From an uncultured Acetatifactor sp. (GTDB lineage Bacteria; Bacillota; Clostridia; Lachnospirales; Lachnospiraceae), in assembly GCF_910585425.1 (NCBI RefSeq), contig NZ_CAJUCP010000009.1, forward strand, positions 53,056 through 117,055: DNA of 64,000 nt, read 5' to 3'. Of this stretch, positions 15,801 through 25,024 are shown one piece after another. Under the pieces are notes generated by a model. The model did not search any database, had not been told where the DNA came from, and saw only the letters and a list, made by a program, of their open reading frames with translations. The number at the start of each line of letters is the position of its first letter. Within the stretch, counting starts at the first letter, position 1. Made by a program: the position numbers and the translations under genes.

Positions 15801-16138
15801 GAAGGAGGAAGGGGGCAGCAGATTTGGAGCCCAGGCGCCCGGAGGGGGATTCGGGAAGGGGGCAGGCTCAAAAGGAGACAAAGAGAGGAGAAGAAAGTTA
15901 AATAGAGGCGAAGAGAGGTAAAGAGGGGAAAAGAAAGGAAAAGAGAAGCAAAGAGAGGCAAAGAGAGGTGAAGAGAGGAAAATAGAGGCGAAGAAAGGTA
16001 AAGAGGGGAAAAGAAAGGTAAAGAGAGCCAAAAAGAGATAATAGTAGCCAAAAGAAGCAAAAAGTGGGAGAAAAGAAGAGGAACACAAGGAAAATCATAG
16101 GAAAAGCGATTCAGAAGGATAAGAATGGAGGAGCTACA
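15801..16138 (+). repeat. Purine-only tract with 10-nt periodic repeats in the permease-lipoprotein spacer
   Basis: The 338-nt gap between permease 2 and the lipoprotein gene is almost entirely A and G from about 15861 to 16050. Units close to AAGAGAGGTA repeat every 10 nt for about 16 units. At a larger scale, the 40 nt at 15901-15940 recur at 15981-16020 with two differences. Stop codons interrupt the plus frames; the minus strand stays open only because it is pyrimidine-rich. No hairpin can form from purines alone, so the transcribed RNA would be unstructured and rich in Shine-Dalgarno-like AGAGG. No coding function is proposed. Confidence 0.85.
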
Positions 16139-17962
16139 ATGATGAGAAGAAAGAGTATGTTGAGCGTGCTTCTGACTGCCGCCATGATGTGCACCCTGTT
16201 TACGGGCTGCGGACAGGACGGAGGAAGCGGCGGGGGCCAGGCGGCGGACCAGAAGGGCAGCCAGGCCAGCGAGGGCAAGGAAAGCCCGGCTGCGGAATCC
16301 GAGGGGGAACAGGATAGCGCCGCGGAGGATGGCCAGGACACGGCCCAGGCCGGGGAAGGCAGCGGTGCGGAGGGCGAGGCAGCGGAGGGCGGAAGCAGCG
16401 GAGCCGGGGAGGAGTCCGAGGAATTCGGCAGGATATCCGAGGATACCATCACCCTGACCCTTGGAGCGCGGTACGTGGCCGGCGAGTACACCACGGATTT
16501 CGCCTCCACGGACCAGTTCCAGGAGTACGAAAAACGGCTGGGCATCCGCTTCGACGTGAGCGCCTATGACCTGGAGCAGTGGCCCTCCAAGCTGACGCTG
16601 ATGATGGCCTCCGATGAAATGCCGGATATCATCGCATACGCCAACATGACCTGCATAGATGTGGAGAAATACGGAAAAGACGGATATCTCCTGGATTTCA
16701 GCCAGTATCTTGACATTATGCCGAACCTGAAGAAGAGGATGGAGGAGTATCCTGAATATGCCGCTGCAATCACCAATGAGAACGGGAATATCTATGCGTT
16801 TTCGACCCTGACTGCCAGTTCGGAATATTCCATGGTCCGTCCCATATTCATGAGCAAGAAGTGGCTGGACAACCTGAACCTGGAGGAACCTAAGACTCTG
16901 GAGGATTTCTACAATGTGCTGAAAGCCTTTAAGGAACAGGATGCCAACGGCAACGGCGACCCTACGGATGAAATCCCCATGGGGCGGGCGGATACGGCCT
17001 TCTGGACAGATATGCCCATTCTGTGGTCCTTTGGAATCTACGGGCGGAGCGAGGCTTTCTACCTGATGCCCCAGGATGGCAATAAGATAGTCCTGGGAGA
17101 CACCACGGAGAATTACAAGGAGTATCTGCGCTTTATGCACAAGCTGTATGAGGAGGAGCTGATGAATGTAGATGCCTTCGTCACCACATACAGTGAGATG
17201 GATGCGAAGCACCAGAATGATAAAGTGGGATATTGGCAGACATGGTCCCCTCTGCCGGGGGAGGGAAGCGATTGGATCGTGGTCAGCAGCTTCACTTCGG
17301 AGTACAATCCCGTGCGGACCAATGTCATCTACAACCGTGCGGACAATGCATACATGCTGGCCGCCAGCGCCGATTCCGAGCATCCGGAGGAAATCGCCAG
17401 ATTCGTGGACTATCTGTTCACTTACGAGGGAGCTATCTCTGCCCAGAGCGGATATGAGGGCGTATCATTTGATTTTGTAGAGAAAAATGGAATGCTGCAG
17501 ATAGACTACAAGCCCTATGCGGAGGCTGCAGGTTTTGACAATACCAATGATTTTTATGCCCAGAAGGTCATCGCGGCCAATGTGTTCCCCATCTATCAGG
17601 TGGACAGGAAGGGCGGCCTGGCAGATGTCATGAAGGAAATGACCTGGGAAGAGCTGCACTCTGACGAGCTTTATGATGTTGGCGGAACGAATCTGCTGAA
17701 AGAGATCGCCATAAGGGAAGAAGGGGTACAGGTGGTATCGCTCTACCCCAATGTGAAATACACCGCAGAAGAGCTGGAGACCCGCAGCACCCTCTACACG
17801 GACGTGTACAACTACCTGGTGACGGCCAAGGTCCAGTTCATAACCGGCGAGACGGACATAGACGCGGGCTGGGACGCCTACCTGGCGGAGCTGGACAAGA
17901 TAGGCTTGGAGAGGCTGCTTGAGATCGAACAGGCGGCATACGACAGATATCTGGGAAATTAA
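16139..17962 (+). CDS. Extracellular solute-binding lipoprotein of the sugar ABC transporter
   Basis: A 607-residue lipoprotein. The signal peptide ends in the lipobox LFTGC (Cys near residue 23), so it is anchored outside the membrane. An acidic Gly/Ser/Glu-rich linker of about 70 residues follows before the binding domain (from about 100), which has the LplA/YtcQ-like form (ending YLAELDKIGLERLLEIEQAAYDRY). This size, larger than 450-residue family-1 binders, is typical of partners of LplB/YtcP permeases that take oligosaccharides. Start ATG 16139 has GGAGGAG 5 nt upstream; the longer frame to 16064 lies in the purine tract. Confidence 0.9.
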   Translation: MMRRKSMLSVLLTAAMMCTLFTGCGQDGGSGGGQAADQKGSQASEGKESPAAESEGEQDSAAEDGQDTAQAGEGSGAEGEAAEGGSSGAGEESEEFGRISEDTITLTLGARYVAGEYTTDFASTDQFQEYEKRLGIRFDVSAYDLEQWPSKLTLMMASDEMPDIIAYANMTCIDVEKYGKDGYLLDFSQYLDIMPNLKKRMEEYPEYAAAITNENGNIYAFSTLTASSEYSMVRPIFMSKKWLDNLNLEEPKTLEDFYNVLKAFKEQDANGNGDPTDEIPMGRADTAFWTDMPILWSFGIYGRSEAFYLMPQDGNKIVLGDTTENYKEYLRFMHKLYEEELMNVDAFVTTYSEMDAKHQNDKVGYWQTWSPLPGEGSDWIVVSSFTSEYNPVRTNVIYNRADNAYMLAASADSEHPEEIARFVDYLFTYEGAISAQSGYEGVSFDFVEKNGMLQIDYKPYAEAAGFDNTNDFYAQKVIAANVFPIYQVDRKGGLADVMKEMTWEELHSDELYDVGGTNLLKEIAIREEGVQVVSLYPNVKYTAEELETRSTLYTDVYNYLVTAKVQFITGETDIDAGWDAYLAELDKIGLERLLEIEQAAYDRYLGN

Positions 17963-17971
17963 GCGGCAGGC

Positions 17972-18002
17972 CCAGGGCGGATTCCCATGAGGGCCGCCCT
18001 GG
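17972..18002 (+). terminator. Hairpin between lipoprotein and regulator genes
   Basis: CCAGGGCGG (17972-17980) pairs perfectly with CCGCCCTGG (17994-18002) 10 nt after the lipoprotein stop. It lacks a clear T-run (CTTTACGG), so it may stabilise the upstream mRNA or partly attenuate transcription into the regulator gene. Confidence 0.55.
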
Positions 18003-18055
18003 CTTTACGGAAAGGCGATCCCCGTGATATACTGGAGCAATTGGAGGAGAAGCGG

Positions 18056-20221
18056 ATGCTGCTGCGGAGTAGATTTTCAAAAAAGCTTTTTTGGACGAAT
18101 TTCTGTCTGATTGTTCCTGTTTTATCGGTGAGCATCATCATGTTCACCCTGATCGTCATGGAGATGAGGCGGCTGGGGCAGGAGAGCCTCCGGAGCCAGG
18201 CGGACAATGCCGTGACCAGGCTGGAGACCTATTATTCCATGTACAATGAGGAGAGCATACTGCTGTCCGAGCGCTGGGAGCTGCTGCCCTACCGGATAGA
18301 CGCCACGCCCCAGCAGACCAGGCAGGGAATCGAGCTGCTGCGCATGAAGCGGTATTTCGACAGCCGGATCAAGGACGTGTTCCTGTGCAAGGGCACGGAG
18401 TACGCATTTTCCTCCATGGGGCTGTCCAGCAAAAGGGTCCACTTCGCCTCCAATCTGAACTGCGGGGAGGAGAGCGTCCTCCAGGGCCTGGCGGCCATCG
18501 AGTGCCCGGAGGATTCGCTGACACTTCTGTTCCAGCAGGACGCCGTGGTGAGGAAGGGCTATCTAATGTACAGCTATGTGACGCGCCAACTGGAAGACGG
18601 GCACGTCTCTATCCACTTCGTGCTGCCCTTCGAGCAGGTGGGGGAGCTGCTGCAGCCCCTGGACGGGGAGCAGTGGTATCAGCTGGAGGACAGGAACGGC
18701 AGCATCGTGGCCATGGGCTGCGACGATTCTGGGAAAATGACAGTGCTGTCAGAAGAGGAGTGGGAGGGCAGACTCCAAAGCGGGCGGTACAGCGTCATAG
18801 AGAAGACCATGGAGGGATTCGGCTTCGCCGTAAGGCTCTACGACAGGAAGTCCTCCGGGGACATGCGCAGCGGCCTGTACCGGATGCAGGCCGTCAATAT
18901 GGCGCTGATCATCGCCGGGATCCTGCTGTCGGCGGCCATCTCCCGGAGGCTGAACAGGCGCCGCATGGAAGAAATCAGATACCTGGAGGACATCGCAGGC
19001 GGGAATCCGGGCAGAGCTTTCCCCACGAACAGCATCTACAGCTCCCTGGAGCACATCATCAGAAGCGGGCTGGAGGACGCCAGGCTGCTGGAAAAGCGGG
19101 TGCTGGAGGGGGACGCGCAGTTGCTGGAGAAGACCGCGCATATGATCTTCCACGGCATGGTGGGCTGCTCGGAGCTGGACACGGTATTCCGGAAGCTGGG
19201 CCTGAAAGGGGTTCCGGACAGCTTCTTCGTCTGCGCGGTGAGCGCCGGGACGCCCATAGGGCCGGGGGTCCCGTCCATGCTGCAGGACTGCCTGCAGGCT
19301 TATGTGGCCCGGGAGGGTCTTCAGGCCAAGGTGTTCCTGTGCGAGATCCAGGCCCGGGACGAGAACCGGATCCGCAGGCAGGGGATGGCCGGGGAAATCA
19401 GGAAATGTCTGCACCAGCAGGGCCTCGGCGGGGTGCACATCGGCATGAGCCGGGTCTATGAGGAGCCCATGATGATAGACTGCGCCTACGGGGAGGCGGT
19501 GAGGACCCTGGAGCATGTGCTGGCCGGGGCGGGCAGGGACTTTTGCGGCTGCTGGGAGGATATGATGCAGGAGGCGGGATGCTTCCTGCCGGACGCCTCC
19601 GCTTTGGAGAAATTCTCGGGGGCGCTGGCGGAGCGGGACTTCCAGGAGGCCATAGGGCTGTTCTGGCACATGATGGAGGACAGCGCGGCGCGGGAGTGTT
19701 CCCGGGAGAACGGCCTGTATGCCAGATACGCCGTTTTGAGCCGCCTGGTGGAATATCTGGACAGGGGCGGCCCGGAGGAAAAAGTCTGCTTAAAGGAGTG
19801 CCTGAACATGGATGCGGGGGATGAGAAGACATACACTCGGACGGTGATGAAGGTCCTGAAGGCCCAGCTGGTGAAGAAGGACGGGGACAAATTCACCAGG
19901 ATGCTCCGCTACATCGAGGAGAACTACAGCCGCAGCGACCTCACCTTCGAGGAGGTGGCCGCCGCGGGCGGGATCGGCAAGACCTATGTCAGCAAGGTGT
20001 TCCGCAGCCGCCTGGGGCTGTCCTATATCGAATACCTGACCATGATCAGGATGGAGCGGGCGGCAGGGCTTCTGAGGACCACCCAGGACAGCGTCAAGGA
20101 CATAGCGAAGGCGGTGGGGTACGAGAGCGTGTCCAGCTTCCGCAGGTGCTTCAAGGACAAATTCGGCATGAATGCCGCCGATTACCGGAAGAGGGAACAG
20201 GAGAGGGACGAAGAGGCCTGA
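18056..20221 (+). CDS. Membrane-anchored AraC-family regulator (YesN-like without receiver)
   Basis: A 721-residue regulator with an N-terminal membrane helix (about 10-35), an extracellular sensor-like region (about 40-280), a second helix near 285-300, a cytoplasmic region, and a C-terminal AraC DNA-binding domain (about 615-715). The latter has two HTH motifs, LTFEEVAAAGGIGKTYVSKVF and VKDIAKAVGYESVSSFRRCF. This one-component membrane architecture is common beside YtcP/LplB importers in Lachnospiraceae and likely senses extracellular sugar to control this operon. Start ATG 18056 has GGAGGAG 6 nt upstream. Confidence 0.85.
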   Translation: MLLRSRFSKKLFWTNFCLIVPVLSVSIIMFTLIVMEMRRLGQESLRSQADNAVTRLETYYSMYNEESILLSERWELLPYRIDATPQQTRQGIELLRMKRYFDSRIKDVFLCKGTEYAFSSMGLSSKRVHFASNLNCGEESVLQGLAAIECPEDSLTLLFQQDAVVRKGYLMYSYVTRQLEDGHVSIHFVLPFEQVGELLQPLDGEQWYQLEDRNGSIVAMGCDDSGKMTVLSEEEWEGRLQSGRYSVIEKTMEGFGFAVRLYDRKSSGDMRSGLYRMQAVNMALIIAGILLSAAISRRLNRRRMEEIRYLEDIAGGNPGRAFPTNSIYSSLEHIIRSGLEDARLLEKRVLEGDAQLLEKTAHMIFHGMVGCSELDTVFRKLGLKGVPDSFFVCAVSAGTPIGPGVPSMLQDCLQAYVAREGLQAKVFLCEIQARDENRIRRQGMAGEIRKCLHQQGLGGVHIGMSRVYEEPMMIDCAYGEAVRTLEHVLAGAGRDFCGCWEDMMQEAGCFLPDASALEKFSGALAERDFQEAIGLFWHMMEDSAARECSRENGLYARYAVLSRLVEYLDRGGPEEKVCLKECLNMDAGDEKTYTRTVMKVLKAQLVKKDGDKFTRMLRYIEENYSRSDLTFEEVAAAGGIGKTYVSKVFRSRLGLSYIEYLTMIRMERAAGLLRTTQDSVKDIAKAVGYESVSSFRRCFKDKFGMNAADYRKREQERDEEA

Positions 20222-20243
20222 GCGGGCCGAAAAGGAGGAGCAT

Positions 20244-22121
20244 ATGTACAGACTATCAGTGCCGGTGAGGAACGGAATGGTGCAGAAGGTGGGAAAGGAG
20301 ACCATCCTGGACCTGTTGAGGAGAATGGGTGCGGAAAGGGTATTCCTGAGCATCGACACCTATGTCACGGACAGGGCGGAGAGGGCCCGGGAGCTGGAGA
20401 TGCTGGAGGAGAACAGCAGATTCTTCCATGAGAACGGGCTGGAGACAGGGGTGTGGCTGTGGACCTTCACGGTGGAGGGGGACCATGACTTCACGCTGAT
20501 GGAATCCCTGGAGGGAGGCCCCCTGCCCCAGAAGGGGTGCTGCCCCCTGGACGAGAGGTTCCGGCAGTTCGCCGGGGAATATATGGAGGACCTGGCCGGT
20601 ACGGGGGTGGACATCATCCTCTTCGATGACGACTACAGATATGGCTTCAGGGACGGCATGGGCTGCGCCTGCGGGAAGCACCTGCGGAAGATGGGGGAGA
20701 TCCTGGGGGAGGAGCTGACGGCGGACAAGTTGCGGGAAAAGGCCTTCGCCGGGGGAAAGAATCTCTACAGGGACGCTTACCTGGCAGTGAACGGCCAGAG
20801 CCTGGAGCTGTTCGCCCGCCAGATGCGGGCCCATGTGGACAGGGTGAATCCCCGGGTCCGGCTGGGTGTGTGCGCCTGCATGTCCCTCTGGGACAACGAC
20901 GGCATCGACGCGGCCTCTGTCAGCAGGATCCTGGCGGGGGACACGAAGCCCTTCCTGCGGCTGATCGGCGCGCCCTACTGGGCTCCGGAGCGGTACTGGG
21001 GGAACCGCCTCCAGCATGTGATCGAGCTGAGCAGGATGGAGCGCAGCTGGTGCGGCGAGGGGATTGAGGTCATCGGCGAGGGGGACAGCTGCCCCAGGCT
21101 GCGGCACAAGACCCCGGCCAGCTATCTGGAGCTGTTCGACATGGCGCTGCGGGCGGACGGCACTGTGGACGGGATCCTGAAATACGTCATGACCTATTAT
21201 CTGCACCCGGATTACGAGAAGGGCTATGTGGAGAGGCACTGTAGGAACAGGGCGCTGTACGCCGCCATAGAGGAGAACTTCTCGGGGAAAGAGGCCTGCG
21301 GCGTCAGGGTGTACGAGTCCATGAAGAAATTCGCGGACATGGTGATCCCCGGGGAAAAGGCGGGGAGCTGCGATGTGGAGAATGCCTTCTTTCCCATCGC
21401 CGCCAGGATGCTGGCCGACAATTCCCTGCCCACGGTATATGAGGGCGAGGGGGTCTGCGGCATCGCCTTCGGGGAGAATATCAAAATGGTCCCCGACAGC
21501 GCGCTGCGCCGGGGCGTCATCATAGACGCGGAGGCGGCCAGGCTGCTGGGGGAGCGGGGGATTGATACGGGGATACGTAGAATAGTTGAGAAAGTGACGG
21601 TAAAAGGGGAATATTTCGCCGGGGAAGAGGAATTTGTGTACGGCGCTTACACGGCCCATGTGATGGAGCTGGATGGGAGGGCGGAGGTGGACAGTTCCAT
21701 TGCCTATATGGAGGACGGGCAGGAGAAGAAGGCCCCCGGGGCGTTTTTCTACGAGAACGGGGAGGGGCACCGCTTCTGGGTATTCGCCTTCGACGCCTAT
21801 TTCAACAATGAGAACATGTACCGGTCCTACAGCCGCGCCAGGCAGTTGGTGAAGGCCGTGGGGCGGCTCACAGGCAGGGCGCTGCCCGCGTGCTCTCTGG
21901 GGAATCCGGACCTCTATCTCCTGTGCAAGCAGGATGAGAGGGAGCTGGCGGTGGGGCTGTGGAACATCTGCCCGGACGGCATCTATGAGCCGGTTGTAGA
22001 GCTGGAGCATGCCTGCCGGGGCATCCGGTTCCTGAACTGCAGGGGACGGCTGGAGGGGAACCGGGTATATCTGTCACAGATGGAGCCCTTCTCTTTCGCG
22101 GGCTTCGTGGCGGAGACCTGA
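20244..22121 (+). CDS. Putative sugar-active TIM-barrel enzyme, family not recognised
   Basis: A 625-residue cytoplasmic protein with no signal peptide. The first 350 residues alternate strand and helix like a TIM barrel: AERVFLSIDTY, TGVWLWTF, VDIILFDDDYRYGF, VRLGVCACMS, FLRLIGAPYW and EGIEVIGEGDSCPRLRHK. Acidic residues at strand ends (DDDYRY and GEGDS) are candidates for catalysis. The C-terminal part (about 370-625) resembles the accessory domains of GH42-like or related glycosidases. Its position after the regulator and before an MFS carrier suggests it processes the sugar imported by the operon. The function is inferred from context, so a true glycoside hydrolase assignment is tentative. 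Start ATG 20244 follows AAAGGAGGAGCAT. Confidence 0.55.
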   Translation: MYRLSVPVRNGMVQKVGKETILDLLRRMGAERVFLSIDTYVTDRAERARELEMLEENSRFFHENGLETGVWLWTFTVEGDHDFTLMESLEGGPLPQKGCCPLDERFRQFAGEYMEDLAGTGVDIILFDDDYRYGFRDGMGCACGKHLRKMGEILGEELTADKLREKAFAGGKNLYRDAYLAVNGQSLELFARQMRAHVDRVNPRVRLGVCACMSLWDNDGIDAASVSRILAGDTKPFLRLIGAPYWAPERYWGNRLQHVIELSRMERSWCGEGIEVIGEGDSCPRLRHKTPASYLELFDMALRADGTVDGILKYVMTYYLHPDYEKGYVERHCRNRALYAAIEENFSGKEACGVRVYESMKKFADMVIPGEKAGSCDVENAFFPIAARMLADNSLPTVYEGEGVCGIAFGENIKMVPDSALRRGVIIDAEAARLLGERGIDTGIRRIVEKVTVKGEYFAGEEEFVYGAYTAHVMELDGRAEVDSSIAYMEDGQEKKAPGAFFYENGEGHRFWVFAFDAYFNNENMYRSYSRARQLVKAVGRLTGRALPACSLGNPDLYLLCKQDERELAVGLWNICPDGIYEPVVELEHACRGIRFLNCRGRLEGNRVYLSQMEPFSFAGFVAET

Positions 22122-22170
22122 AAAACGGAAATTCTATCCCCGCGGGAAGCGGTCATGAGGCGGTCTGGTT

Positions 22171-23451
22171 ATGGATAAGCACAGAAGGACACGGATTCTC
22201 TACATATTGCAGGCGGACTTTGAATATTTCATTTCGCTGTTGGTGTCGGGCTCCTTCCTGGCGGCGGTGACGGCCCAGCTTGGGATCTCTGACAGCCTGA
22301 CGGGAGTCATCTCGGCCATCATCTCCCTGGGACAGGTATTTCAATTATTGTCTATTTTTATACGGAAAAACATTAAGAGGAGGGTGGTCCTGTTCAGCGT
22401 GATGAACCAGCTGGTCTTCATGTGCCTGTACGTGATACCGCTGACAGGGCTGCCCCCGGGGTGGAAGACCGCCCTGTTCATAGGGGCCGTCACCCTTGCC
22501 TACTTCCTGTACAACATCGTGCATCCGAAGAAGATCGACTGGTTCATGTCCATGGTGGAGGACGGCAGCAGGGGCAGGTATACCTCCGTGAAGGAGATGG
22601 TGTCTTTGCTGACGGGGATGGTCTTTTCCTATGTGATGGGCTCCATGTCGGATTACTACAGAGATGCAGGGCAGATTCGGAAATCCTTTGCCATCTGCGC
22701 CGCGGTGATCTTCGGGCTGACGGTGCTCCATACCCTGACCATGGCTCTGGCCGCGGAGAAGGAGGAGGGGGAAGAGCAGGAAGAGCAGGAAGAGCGGGGA
22801 GGGGCCTCCTCCGGAACCGGCCGGGGTGGTCGGTTCGCCATCTTCAGGGACAGGAACGTCCTGCGGGTGACGGCGGTGCTGGTCATCTGGCACGCGGCCA
22901 ACTATGTGGCGGTGCCCTTCTACGGAAGCTACCAGATCAAGGAGCTGGGATTCGGGCTGAAATATGTGTCCGTGCTGGGGATTCTGTACAGCACTGTCCG
23001 GATCCTGTTCTCCTTTGTGTGGGGGGCCTATGCGGACAAACGCTCCTTCGCGCGGATGATGCGGGCCTGCATGGCCGTGGCGGCGGTGGGGTGCCTCATC
23101 AATGTGTTCACGGTGCCGGAGAACGGGAAGCTGTTCTTTACCACGTATTACATCTGCTATGCCGTCGCCATGGCGGGGATCGGAAACGCGGCCATGAACG
23201 TGGTGTTCGACTATGTGGACGCGCCAAAAAGGGCGGATGCCCTGGCAGTGACGCAGGTGGTGGCCGGGATATGCGGGTTCGCCACCACGCTGCTGGCAAG
23301 CCCGCTGGTGACGTGTATTCAGGAAAACGGCAATAAATTCATGGGAATACATCTATACGCCCAGCAGGTCCTGTCGCTCCTGTCCTGCGGGCTGTACCTG
23401 CTGGCGATAGGGTTTCTTTCCGCAATGTTCTGCAGGCGCTCCGGCGCCTGA
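22171..23451 (+). CDS. MFS transporter
   Basis: A 426-residue membrane protein with about 11-12 helices in two halves joined by a charged loop (EKEEGEEQEEQEERGGASS, near residues 195-215). No specific substrate motif was recognised. It is the last gene of the sugar operon, 49 nt after the enzyme gene, so sugar or product transport is plausible. ATG 22171 has only GAGG about 10 nt upstream. It ends 18 nt from the convergent membrane protein gene. Confidence 0.8.
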   Translation: MDKHRRTRILYILQADFEYFISLLVSGSFLAAVTAQLGISDSLTGVISAIISLGQVFQLLSIFIRKNIKRRVVLFSVMNQLVFMCLYVIPLTGLPPGWKTALFIGAVTLAYFLYNIVHPKKIDWFMSMVEDGSRGRYTSVKEMVSLLTGMVFSYVMGSMSDYYRDAGQIRKSFAICAAVIFGLTVLHTLTMALAAEKEEGEEQEEQEERGGASSGTGRGGRFAIFRDRNVLRVTAVLVIWHAANYVAVPFYGSYQIKELGFGLKYVSVLGILYSTVRILFSFVWGAYADKRSFARMMRACMAVAAVGCLINVFTVPENGKLFFTTYYICYAVAMAGIGNAAMNVVFDYVDAPKRADALAVTQVVAGICGFATTLLASPLVTCIQENGNKFMGIHLYAQQVLSLLSCGLYLLAIGFLSAMFCRRSGA

Positions 23452-23469
23452 ATCGCCGGACAGCCGCGG

Positions 23470-24834
23470 TCACGCGCCCGCCACCAGCCATATGTTCTTT
23501 GCGGTGGAGGCCAGGGAGAAGGCGCCCGCCGCCAACAGGGCCAGGCGCTCCCGTCTGCCGCAGGTATCCGCGAAGACCTGGTTGACGATATGGCATATAA
23601 GCACTATCGTCGCGTAGATGAAAATGGAGAACACCCTGTTCCCCGAGGCGTAGATCGTGGGGGAAAAGCCCAGCACGGCCGCCGACCCGAAGCCCGCCGC
23701 CAGGAACATGGCCCCTGCCCAGAAGGAAGGGCTGTTCCCGAAGAGCCAGAACAGCTCCCCGAAAAGCAGGAACAACAATAGCAGCGCCGTGGCGGCCCGG
23801 GCCACGTCCACGCCCCTGGACAGCATATTGACGCCGTACTCCTCCCAGGGGAAGAGCATGTCCTTGGCCAGCAGCCCGAGCCTCTGCAGCAGGATGGTCC
23901 CCACCGCCAGGCACAGCCACAGGGCCCCGCCCAGGGCCAGGGCCTTCTGCCGCTTTTTCCCGGGGCTCAGGAACAGGGCCAGCGCCAGCAGGAAGACCAG
24001 GGCGAAGGCGAAGAAATTGATTCCGGCGGTATAAAAATAATAGTCCACGGCGTGGAAGATGCCGCGAAGCAGCTTCTCCGGGACGGTCCAGTCCGCGTAT
24101 TCCGGCAGCCAGGTCTGGATCTCTGTCTCCACCCTGACCGCGTCCCCGGGGCAGGTTAGCACGAAGAGGATGCTGGCGGCGGCGATCACGATCTGGCATA
24201 TCTGCATCCGGGAGACTTTTCTGCGGAGCACGGCGCAGTAGGCGCAGGAGCACAGATAGACCCCCAGCACTACCGCCCCCACCTGCTCGTGGTTGCAGGA
24301 AAGCACAGCCGAGAGGATGAACAGGGCGTTCTCCCACCAGGCGCTTTTCTTCCCGTCCAGGAGCCTGCGCAGGGGGTACAGCGCCACCAGACCCAGGGAG
24401 ATGGATATCAGGTAGATAGCCGTGGTGGTGATCCACCCGGCGCTGGCATAGTAGGAAAAAGGGAAAGCCCCCACCAGCATGCACAATACCGAATTTTTCC
24501 ACACTGAATTACGCACTCCCAGAAGATACCGGACGGACAGGGCGATGCCCAGGATGTTCGCCACGCAGAATACCCGCCACACCGTCATGTCCAGGTTCAC
24601 CAACAGCAGCACCAGCGGCTCCGTCACCATCCTGGAAGACCAGTTGAAATACAGCATCCGCAGGAAATCCAACACTTCCTTGGGGCTGCCCGCCGGTATG
24701 CTCTGATAGTAGAAATCGTCCCGGGTGGGCTCCGTGACCATGCAGAACATGGCGAAGAGGGAGGCCGCCAGCAGGATATATGGAATCAGATGTCTGTTTT
24801 TCTGAAAACTGCTTTTCTGAAGCTTCTGGATCAT
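23470..24834 (-). CDS. DUF6056-like polytopic membrane protein
   Basis: A 454-residue protein with about 11-12 hydrophobic helices. The first helix is followed by an external block, TEPTRDDFYYQSIPAG, and LYFNWSSRMVTEPL, similar to DUF6056-family or GtrII-like glucosyltransferase membrane proteins. The DD pair after helix 1 is the feature shared with C-type glycosyltransferases. Its role may be transfer of sugars onto envelope glycans; this is a family-level inference. It is a single gene, convergent with the MFS gene. Confidence 0.65.
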   Translation of the reverse strand: MIQKLQKSSFQKNRHLIPYILLAASLFAMFCMVTEPTRDDFYYQSIPAGSPKEVLDFLRMLYFNWSSRMVTEPLVLLLVNLDMTVWRVFCVANILGIALSVRYLLGVRNSVWKNSVLCMLVGAFPFSYYASAGWITTTAIYLISISLGLVALYPLRRLLDGKKSAWWENALFILSAVLSCNHEQVGAVVLGVYLCSCAYCAVLRRKVSRMQICQIVIAAASILFVLTCPGDAVRVETEIQTWLPEYADWTVPEKLLRGIFHAVDYYFYTAGINFFAFALVFLLALALFLSPGKKRQKALALGGALWLCLAVGTILLQRLGLLAKDMLFPWEEYGVNMLSRGVDVARAATALLLLFLLFGELFWLFGNSPSFWAGAMFLAAGFGSAAVLGFSPTIYASGNRVFSIFIYATIVLICHIVNQVFADTCGRRERLALLAAGAFSLASTAKNIWLVAGA

Positions 24835-24938
24835 TGTCTTCTCCTTATCTTCCGATTATATTCCAATCTTGCCCGATGATTTTACACTCTACCACAAATG
24901 TGGGGGAAAGACAAGAGGCCCTGCTCTGGATGTTCCGA

Positions 24939-24967
24939 TTGACCGTATGGCGCAAAAGTGTTATTAT
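24939..24967 (+). promoter_or_regulatory. Sigma-A promoter of the AbiE-type pair
   Basis: TTGACC (24939-24944), 17-nt spacer, TATTAT (24962-24967), 57 nt before the antitoxin start and at the edge of an AT-rich segment. Confidence 0.8.
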
Positions 24968-25024
24968 ATATGCATAAATAGAAAGAAGATATGTAAATAT
25001 AATAACAAAGAAAGGAGCGGCCAT

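Noticed and set aside
15861..16050. CRISPR-like array
   Set aside because: Units are 10 nt with no spacers of 30-40 nt and no Cas genes nearby.
15740..17383. Long minus-strand frame over the purine tract and lipoprotein gene
   Set aside because: It encodes Leu/Ser/Phe/Pro repeats simply because it is the complement of a purine tract, and it overlaps a well-supported lipoprotein.
20256..22010. 584-codon minus-strand frame opposite the TIM-barrel gene
   Set aside because: Gln/Pro/His-rich shadow composition with no start signal; the plus-strand gene fits the operon and has a good ribosome site.
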